Positions 1-4,774 of a DNA stretch of 13,556 bases are shown piece after piece (position 1 is the first letter of the stretch; each line of letters starts with the position of its first letter). Both the position numbers and the translations under genes were made by a program. The stretch covers positions 1 to 13,556 of the forward strand of contig JAFXPL010000070.1 of NCBI GenBank assembly GCA_017527945.1. The letters are read 5' to 3'. A model generated the notes under the pieces. The model was not told the origin of the DNA. It did no database searches and worked only from the letters and a program-made list of their open reading frames with translations. Source of the stretch: Bacteroidales bacterium. GTDB lineage: Bacteria; Bacteroidota; Bacteroidia; Bacteroidales; WCHB1-69.

Positions 1-304
1 GGTCCAAATAACGGTTGAGCGCGGCAAGGGTGTCCAAATCCCCATCAAGGAAAGCCCCGCAGTAAAGTTCCCGGAATCGGCAGAGCTCTTTCAGGAGGGC
101 TTTGCGGTTGGGTTGCCCAAGCCTTCCGTATGCGATGGTCAGGTCGACGAGCTCTTGCATCCTTTCGAAAGCCTTCTCAGCGTTGTCACGACGACCCTTG
201 GCGAGCCATTTCGAGGCACGATAAGTTTCGCTCCCGATGTTGGCCATCTGTTTTGGAAAGGGCATGTCGACCCACGCTCCGTTACTGAGTGTCTCGTGCT
301 GCAT
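1..304 (-). CDS. Partial small helical protein, 'MANIGSE' type, found with DUF5674 genes
   Basis: The reading frame starts at the ATG at 304-302 and stays open to the left edge, giving 101 codons with no stop. The N-terminal part contains PFPKQMANIGSETYRASKWL, followed by a segment rich in Glu, Arg and Leu that looks helical (AFERMQELVDLTIAY, then LKELCRFRELYCG). From memory, this pattern matches a family of roughly 120-150-residue uncharacterised bacterial and archaeal proteins that often sit next to DUF5674 genes; I know of no established function. Its start codon overlaps the stop codon of the upstream DUF5674 remnant (TAATG at 306-302), so it was probably translated by coupling to that gene. 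Since the upstream gene is frameshifted, expression may now be reduced. The C-terminus lies outside the window. Confidence 0.65.
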   Translation of the reverse strand, partial: MQHETLSNGAWVDMPFPKQMANIGSETYRASKWLAKGRRDNAEKAFERMQELVDLTIAYGRLGQPNRKALLKELCRFRELYCGAFLDGDLDTLAALNRYLD

Positions 305-473
305 TATTCAACGAATTTTGAAACGATGGATTTTATTTGTTCCCTGACTTCCGGATTCTCAACATCACGGCTGCGGTTGCCTTATCGGTCACACACTTAA
401 TCATATCAATGAAAGTATTGGATGCCAATTCTTTAAGTTGTTCTCTTGATATTTTTTCAGTAAGTACCTGCAT
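304..473 (-). pseudogene. Internally deleted DUF5674 family gene
   Basis: The ATG at 473-471 opens a frame reading MQVLTEKISREQLKELASNT and then FIDMIKCVTD, which resembles the N-terminus of DUF5674 proteins as I remember them. In that frame translation runs into unrelated residues and stops at 335-333 after 46 codons. In another frame, from about 381 down to 304, the same strand encodes GNRSRDVENPEVREQIKSIV followed by SKFVE and a stop, which resembles the C-terminus of the family. The simplest reading is an out-of-frame internal deletion with its junction near 382-388. A full family member is about 110 residues; only about 57 remain, so roughly 50 codons from the middle are missing. The terminal TAA overlaps the ATG of the next gene. 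Family assignment rests on recalled sequence, not a search. Confidence 0.72.
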
Positions 474-488
474 AAATCATTTTTTCGG

Positions 489-496
489 CAAAAATA
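489..496 (-). promoter_or_regulatory. Bacteroidetes -7 promoter box for the DUF5674 remnant
   Basis: The minus strand reads TATTTTTG, a match to the Bacteroidetes sigma-A -7 consensus TAnnTTTG. It lies 15 bases before the ATG at 473. No clear TTG -33 element is visible at the expected distance. Confidence 0.5.
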
Positions 497-520
497 ATAA
501 AATATCATCTTCCTTGAGCA

Positions 521-585
521 GCCCCGGAGGGGCAAAACGCACGAAGTGCAATTAACCCCACACAAGGCGAAGCCGTAGTGTGGGG
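521..585. repeat. Cluster of three hairpins with purine triloops
   Basis: Three inverted repeats follow one another. GCCCC-GGA-GGGGC lies at 521-533. GCAC-GAA-GTGC lies at 539-549. CCCCACAC (556-563) pairs with GTGTGGGG (578-585) and encloses a small GGC-GAA-GCC hairpin at 566-574. All terminal loops are GGA or GAA. The element sits between the divergent DUF5674 remnant and permease 1, so it could be a dispersed structured repeat or a transcript-processing element. The symmetry means either strand could fold. I see no other gene between 474 and 668 and no clear promoter for permease 1; a perfect 10-bp palindrome AGTCCGGACT lies at 602-611. Confidence 0.55.
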
Positions 586-668
586 CTTGACAAGACAGAA
601 AAGTCCGGACTGCGGAGACAGCGATAACGACAAGGCGCAGCGCAGTGTGAAACCTAAAACCAAATGAT

Positions 669-3041
669 ATGAAAAGCTACCTCAAATTCCTCAGCAGAAA
701 CAAACTCTACACCGCCGTGGAGGCGGTGGGACTGGTGGTGAGCCTCGCGTTCGTGATCATCATCGGCAGCTACGTGTGGCAGCAGTACGCCATCGCGCAT
801 TCCACCCCTGATGGCGAACGTGTCTATGCCGTGAGCGCCGACAACTACTTCTTCGGACTCTCGTGGTGGGACAAAGCCTGCTTCGAGGAGGAAATTCCCG
901 AGGTGGAGACGGCCTGCCGGATAGGCTCTACCGATGAAGATGCCATTGTCACGTATAAAGGCGAACCATTTAATGCCATTGTGACGTATGGAGACCCAGA
1001 GCTGTTCGAGATTTTCTCAGACCACCCCGTGGTGGATGGCAGTCTTGAACCTTACCGGTTGAAGGGACAGTGCCTTGTCTCTGAGTCTTTTGCGAAGCGC
1101 GTGCTGGGTGAAAACCCTGTGGGCAAGCAGATCTCGATGCGTTTTTTTTTCGAGAACGTAGGCGAATACACAGTATGTGGTGTCTATCGTGACTTCACGA
1201 ACTCGATGATGCCGACCACGGAAGTCCTCCTCAACCCCGAATTTGAGCCGACACATGTCGGGAACGTGCCGTTCAGTTCTGTCGGGAATTTCACGACCTT
1301 GCTCAAGGTGCACGAAGGCACAGACAGAGAACTGTTTGCCCAAAAGATAAAAGCTGTCTGCCACAAAAACTACGACCGCATTGGTTTAGTCAAAGATTTT
1401 CTCATCCATACGCTACCTGAGGTCTATTTCAACGATAACCAGTTCCATTTCAAGAGCGGCAGTCGGCAAGTGCTGAGGGTTTTGTCGGTTGTGGTGCTTC
1501 TGCTCTTCGTCTCCGCGTTGTTCAACTATATCAACCTGAACATGGCCTTGTCGGGGAAACGGGCCAAGGAGATGGCCACGAGACGTCTTCTCGGCACGCA
1601 AAAGTCCAGAATCATATTCAACTATATGGTCGAATCCGTTTTGTTTACCGCAGTATGTTTCGTGGGTGCGCTGTTGTTAGCCTATGCGCTGCTCCCCATG
1701 ATGAACAACCTGCTGGGGATTTCAGGCGACGACGGCTTCCACGCATGGCAGTTCGCGGCGATTCGGATAGGCATGTCGGCGGCCTGTCTCGCGACCTACC
1801 TTTTGGTCATTGTGCTGGCAGGTTGTTTGGCGGGTTTGGCCCCGGCGGCCATGGCGTCGCGATTCGCACCCATAGATGTTGTGCGCGGCCGCTACCGGCT
1901 TCGGAGCAAAATGCTGTTCAGCAAGGTGTTCATTGTCTTTCAGAATGTGATCACCGTCGTGATGATTGCCTTGGCGCTGCTGATGGAAGTGCAGATGCGC
2001 TATATGCTCAACCGTCCTCTCAACGCTCGCTCCGAAGGGCTGTACTCGCTTCAGTTTTTCACTCAGAGCTACACAGAAATGCAGCCGCTTATCGACCGGT
2101 TGGAGATGATTCCCGAGGTGGAAAGCGTTGGCTGCGGGCGCGGTTTCGCCGGGCAGATCCAGCAGCTTTTCGGTTTTCCGGACATGGAAGGAGAAGAAAT
2201 CTCCGTCTGGTCCATTCTTTGTGATGATGTCTATTTCAACCAGCTCGGACTGCATGTCATAGAGGATTTCGGGCATCCCAAACCCAATTCCGTTTGGTTT
2301 TCCAAATCGTTGGCGGACAAACTGCTTCTGAACGATTCCTCAATGAACTATTATAGCCAACGGTTCAACTTCAACGGGGCAAAGGTGGAATGTGTTGGAG
2401 GTGTTTATGAAGACATTCCCACAAGTGTCTCCTCGGCTAATGAGGAACAGTCGCTGATTGTCGTTGCTCCGAGGAAAGACATTGCGTTTGCAGAAGGTCT
2501 AATGATTGAAGTTTCAAGTAATTACAAGGAAGCAGAAGCGGCGGTCATGAATGCATACGAAGAGTATTCTGCCGAAGAGAACAGTTTTGTGGTGCCACCG
2601 GCCCGAAACGGCTATGTGCGGGATTTGTTGGACAGGTCTTTGCTGCCCGCCCAAAAGGCCATGCGCCTGCTCGAACTGTTCATGCTGCTATCCGTCTTGA
2701 TCTCCCTGCTCGGTCTCGTCGCCATGAGCACCTACTACAGCGGCGAGAACACCAAGAGCATCGCCGTGCGGAAAACCTTCGGCAGCGATGTGCGGCGCGA
2801 GCTGTGGCGCTCCGTCAGAAGTTACATGCTGCTCGTCGGAATCGCGGCTATGATCGGTGTGCCTGTCGCTGTCTGGCTAAGCGGGAAGTACTTGGAACGT
2901 TTCGCCTACCGCATCGAGCATTACGGCTGGGTCTTCGCCGTGGCGGTCCTGCTCACCGCGCTGATGGCCTTCCTCTCGGTGCTTTGGCAAACCTTGCGCG
3001 CCGCGAAGACGAATCCTGCGGAGGCGTTGAAGAAGGAGTAG
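669..3041 (+). CDS. FtsX/MacB-type ABC transporter permease (permease 1)
   Basis: This 790-residue inner-membrane protein has the layout of Bacteroidetes MacB-like permeases. There is an N-terminal membrane segment at about 13-36 (VGLVVSLAFVIIIGSYVW), then a large periplasmic MacB_PCD-like domain. The first FtsX core lies at about 271-395, with three membrane segments and the coupling-helix region SGKRAKEMATRRLLGTQKS. A second half follows, with a membrane segment at about 420-441, another periplasmic domain, and the final FtsX core at about 667-783 containing ENTKSIAVRKTFGS. That gives eight predicted membrane segments. Such proteins work with a cytosolic MacB/LolD-type ATPase in export of peptides or small molecules, or in lipoprotein handling; the substrate is unknown and no ATPase partner is in the window. 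The start ATGAAAAGC at 669 places the first membrane helix at the usual distance. The gene ends 30 bp before the convergent ATPase gene. Confidence 0.9.
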   Translation: MKSYLKFLSRNKLYTAVEAVGLVVSLAFVIIIGSYVWQQYAIAHSTPDGERVYAVSADNYFFGLSWWDKACFEEEIPEVETACRIGSTDEDAIVTYKGEPFNAIVTYGDPELFEIFSDHPVVDGSLEPYRLKGQCLVSESFAKRVLGENPVGKQISMRFFFENVGEYTVCGVYRDFTNSMMPTTEVLLNPEFEPTHVGNVPFSSVGNFTTLLKVHEGTDRELFAQKIKAVCHKNYDRIGLVKDFLIHTLPEVYFNDNQFHFKSGSRQVLRVLSVVVLLLFVSALFNYINLNMALSGKRAKEMATRRLLGTQKSRIIFNYMVESVLFTAVCFVGALLLAYALLPMMNNLLGISGDDGFHAWQFAAIRIGMSAACLATYLLVIVLAGCLAGLAPAAMASRFAPIDVVRGRYRLRSKMLFSKVFIVFQNVITVVMIALALLMEVQMRYMLNRPLNARSEGLYSLQFFTQSYTEMQPLIDRLEMIPEVESVGCGRGFAGQIQQLFGFPDMEGEEISVWSILCDDVYFNQLGLHVIEDFGHPKPNSVWFSKSLADKLLLNDSSMNYYSQRFNFNGAKVECVGGVYEDIPTSVSSANEEQSLIVVAPRKDIAFAEGLMIEVSSNYKEAEAAVMNAYEEYSAEENSFVVPPARNGYVRDLLDRSLLPAQKAMRLLELFMLLSVLISLLGLVAMSTYYSGENTKSIAVRKTFGSDVRRELWRSVRSYMLLVGIAAMIGVPVAVWLSGKYLERFAYRIEHYGWVFAVAVLLTALMAFLSVLWQTLRAAKTNPAEALKKE

Positions 3042-3046
3042 GGATG

Positions 3047-3076
3047 TATAGAGACGCAATGCATTGCGTTTCTACA
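3047..3076. terminator. Palindrome between convergent genes, possible bidirectional terminator
   Basis: The sequence TAGAGACGCAATG (3049-3061) is followed immediately by its near-perfect reverse complement CATTGCGTTTCTA (3062-3074), with one mismatch, extendable to 3047-3076. It starts six bases after the stop of permease 1, and its right arm includes the stop codon of the minus-strand ATPase gene. There is no strong T-tract. From memory, GTAGAGACGCAATG-type palindromes are dispersed repeats in Bacteroidetes and some other phyla. A half-copy, GTAGAGACG, recurs at 4576-4584 after the permease tail remnant. Confidence 0.55.
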
Positions 3077-4412
3077 TCTTCTCCTTTAGGAAACGTTTCA
3101 GCAGGAAGGCGATAAAATAGGGGAATGTGTAGAAGCTTCCGTTCCAACCGATGTTCTTGTATCCGAATTTGATGCCGTATTTGACTTCAGGATAGGAATC
3201 CCATTTGATCAGGTTGTTCAGCGAAGCCGTCGTCCCGTCTTTGGCCTTCACCTCAACGGGAATCAGCGAATCGGCATCCCTCACAAAGAAATCCATCTCT
3301 ACGGCAGGATTGTCATGTTTATAGAAGTACAATTGTTCATAGCCCGACTTGCGCAACATCTCGCCGACCACATTCTCATAGACGGCACCTTTGTACGTTC
3401 CGAAGTTTCGATTGACCCTGAAATCGTCCTGTGCCTCCTCGTCTAACGAAGCAATCAGCAGACCTGTATCGTGGTAATAGATTTTGTAAAAATCGGGATC
3501 ATAATTACCTTTCAGCGGCAACTCCACGTTGTTTAGGCAATAACAGACATTGATCACGCCAGCCTCTTTCAACCACTCCACAGCACCGATATACTCCCGG
3601 TTACGCGCACCTTTGGCAACCTTCGTGATCTGGAACTTTTTGTTTTCTTTCGCCAAGAATGTCGGGATGTGGCTATACACTGCAAGAACTTTTGCCTTGT
3701 CTGTCTCTTTGGCATATTTCGTGATGTCTTCCTCATAATCTTTCAGAAGCTGGCGTTGCAGTTTCAACGTTCCGCCGAAATGGCCGTTGTCAATGTACAT
3801 TTTGACCACCTCCGGCATACCACCGAGTGTCATATAATCGCGGAAAATCCCCATATAGGTGTCCATCTCAAGCTGCGAGAAAGGCTTTAGTGAAAGCGTA
3901 TGGGCAAAAAGGTCTTCGACCTGTTCCTTAGAATAGCCTTTGGCCCACAAAAATTCCTCGAAATCCATTGAAAACATGTCGTAGTCTTCTTTGTAGCCGA
4001 CTGCATTCGATTCGATTTCTTCGTAATAGATGCCCATAAGCGAGCCCGAGCAAATCACATCGAAACGCCGGTCCTGACAAAATGACTTGAGTGAGGTAGC
4101 ACAGTCGGGACATTTCTGCAACTCATCGAAAAACAGCAGAGTCCTGTTTGGGATAATCTTCCACGACGGTTCCAGAATGCTGATGTTCTTGATAATCTGG
4201 TCCACCTCGTAGCCATCGTTGAAGATATTGCGGAATTTCTTCTGAAGCATGAAATTCATTTCGAGTACAGAATCGTAGTTTACACGTCCAAAAGCTCTGA
4301 TAGATTCAGTTTTACCAATTTGTCTGGCTCCTTTCACTATCAAAGGTTTCCTTTTTGGGTTGCTCTTCCAGTCCGATAGGAATGTATCTATTTTTCTTTC
4401 AAGTAGTTCCAT
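3072..4412 (-). CDS. AAA ATPase with DUF4143 C-terminal domain
   Basis: This 446-residue soluble protein matches the AAA_14 plus DUF4143 family. The Walker A motif GARQIGKT is at residues 28-35 and Walker B TLLFFDE at 91-97. A sensor-like VICSGS stretch is at 119-124. The C-terminal part keeps a restriction-endonuclease-like pattern: Glu346 in YENVV, then VEMDF (Glu372, Asp374) and PVEVKAK (Glu387, Lys389), consistent with the PD-(D/E)xK-like fold reported for this family. Length is typical. Function is unsettled; these proteins are common, often multicopy and horizontally mobile in Bacteroidetes, and are suspected of DNA-related or defence roles. It is a single-gene unit on the strand opposite the flanking permeases. 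A TATTTTTG box at 4444-4437 lies 25 bases upstream of the ATG, overlapped by phased repeats. The gene appears to occupy the place of a lost permease gene. Confidence 0.88.
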   Translation of the reverse strand: MELLERKIDTFLSDWKSNPKRKPLIVKGARQIGKTESIRAFGRVNYDSVLEMNFMLQKKFRNIFNDGYEVDQIIKNISILEPSWKIIPNRTLLFFDELQKCPDCATSLKSFCQDRRFDVICSGSLMGIYYEEIESNAVGYKEDYDMFSMDFEEFLWAKGYSKEQVEDLFAHTLSLKPFSQLEMDTYMGIFRDYMTLGGMPEVVKMYIDNGHFGGTLKLQRQLLKDYEEDITKYAKETDKAKVLAVYSHIPTFLAKENKKFQITKVAKGARNREYIGAVEWLKEAGVINVCYCLNNVELPLKGNYDPDFYKIYYHDTGLLIASLDEEAQDDFRVNRNFGTYKGAVYENVVGEMLRKSGYEQLYFYKHDNPAVEMDFFVRDADSLIPVEVKAKDGTTASLNNLIKWDSYPEVKYGIKFGYKNIGWNGSFYTFPYFIAFLLKRFLKEKM

Positions 4413-4421
4413 GTTTTATTA

Positions 4422-4498
4422 TCACATTTTCGGCTGCAAAAATAATAAAAAAATCACATTTTCAGATATTCAACTTGAAAAAAAATCACATTTTCAGA
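4422..4498. repeat. Three direct repeats of TCACATTTTC with exact 32-bp period over the ATPase promoter
   Basis: TCACATTTTC occurs at 4422-4431, 4454-4463 and 4486-4495, spaced exactly 32 bp apart, close to three DNA turns. The second and third copies share a longer unit of seven A followed by TCACATTTTCAGA (4447-4466 and 4479-4498). Copy 1 lies in the ATPase leader, copy 2 lies directly upstream of the -7 box, and copy 3 farther upstream. This arrangement suggests an operator array, possibly autoregulatory, but no binding protein can be named. Confidence 0.6.
4437..4444 (-). promoter_or_regulatory. -7 promoter box of the DUF4143 ATPase gene
   Basis: The minus strand reads TATTTTTG followed by CAGCCGAAA, matching TAnnTTTG. 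The start ATG at 4412 is 24 bases beyond the box. No convincing -33 TTG is present at 19-21 bases; the nearest TTG lies about 26 bases upstream. The first 17 bases of this promoter-leader segment are identical to those ahead of the PIN module (9159-9143). Confidence 0.6.
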
Positions 4499-4502
4499 CT
4501 TC

Positions 4503-4568
4503 TCCGTCCTTTGGCAAACGCTCCGCGCCGCGAAGACGAACCCGGCGGAGGCGTTGAAGAAGGAATAG
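4503..4568 (+). pseudogene. 3' tail of a deleted FtsX permease gene
   Basis: This stretch encodes SVLWQTLRAAKTNPAEALKK then Glu and a TAG stop, identical in amino acids to the last 21 residues of permease 1 (2976-3041). Over 67 aligned bases (2975-3041 against 4502-4568) there are eight mismatches, and all eight are synonymous. Homology breaks off at about 4501, where the AT-rich repeat region of the ATPase gene begins. The remnant therefore seems to be the end of a third, paralogous permease gene whose remainder is gone, leaving the minus-strand ATPase gene in its place. A duplication followed by many silent changes without any selected coding function is much less likely. Confidence 0.75.
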
Positions 4569-4573
4569 TGGAC

Positions 4574-4602
4574 TTGTAGAGACGTGAAATTTTGTATTTT
4601 TG
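4574..4602 (+). promoter_or_regulatory. Candidate Bacteroidetes sigma-A promoter upstream of permease 2
   Basis: TTG at 4574-4576 and TATTTTTG at 4595-4602 are separated by 18 bases, close to the TTG-N19-TAnnTTTG consensus. Transcription from it would give a leader of about 165 bases before the ATG at 4775, spanning the dyad array at 4625-4678. It could instead be a leftover of the deleted gene's surroundings. Confidence 0.5.
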
Positions 4603-4624
4603 CGGCGGCAAATCTAAGGTCAAT

Positions 4625-4678
4625 TGTAAAGAATAGGGCGTGTAAAGAATCTTTACACTGCTGTAAAGGATGTTTACG
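4625..4678. promoter_or_regulatory. Array of TGTAAAG half-sites forming two 17-bp dyads 21 bp apart
   Basis: Half-site TGTAAAG occurs at 4625-4631, 4641-4647 and 4662-4668. The second pairs with CTTTACA (4651-4657) as a perfect dyad, extendable to GTGTAAAGAATCTTTACAC at 4640-4658. The third pairs with GTTTACG (4672-4678), matching five of seven positions with the same three-base spacer. Dyad centres are at 4649 and 4670, 21 bp or two helical turns apart. This is the look of cooperative binding by a dimeric regulator. Relative to a start near 4757 from the sigma-54-like site, the centres lie near -108 and -87, the usual range for enhancer-binding proteins. Confidence 0.6.
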
Positions 4679-4729
4679 CTTTTTGCGGTATTCATATTGT
4701 ATTCTGCTTAACGTCAATGACTTCACAGT

Positions 4730-4746
4730 TTGGCACGGTTGCTGTA
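4730..4746 (+). promoter_or_regulatory. Possible sigma-54 (-24/-12) promoter of permease 2
   Basis: TTGGCACG at 4730-4737 is a full match to the sigma-54 -24 element. At the required ten-base distance from the GG pair, the -12 position has CTGTA rather than TTGCA, so the GC pair is GT, which weakens the call. A separate TTGCA lies at 4753-4757 but has no good -24 partner. If used, the start would fall near 4757, about 18 bases before the ATG at 4775. Confidence 0.38.
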
Positions 4747-4774
4747 TGGGATTTGCAGCTGTAGATTTACCCTT

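Noticed and set aside
1655..2276. Open frames on both strands inside permease 1 (189 and 184 codons)
   Set aside because: They lie within an intact FtsX coding region and show Arg/His-rich shadow composition; no promoter or conserved motif supports them.
4422..4498. CRISPR-like array from the regularly spaced repeats
   Set aside because: There are only three short 10-20-base repeats, AT-rich, in a promoter region, with no cas genes; the fit is to operator-type repeats.
4503..4568. Target-site duplication or attachment site flanking a mobile ATPase gene
   Set aside because: The 67-bp match is coding, ends in a stop codon in both copies and has diverged only at silent positions. That fits a paralogous gene end better than an insertion-generated repeat, and no integrase or transposase is present.
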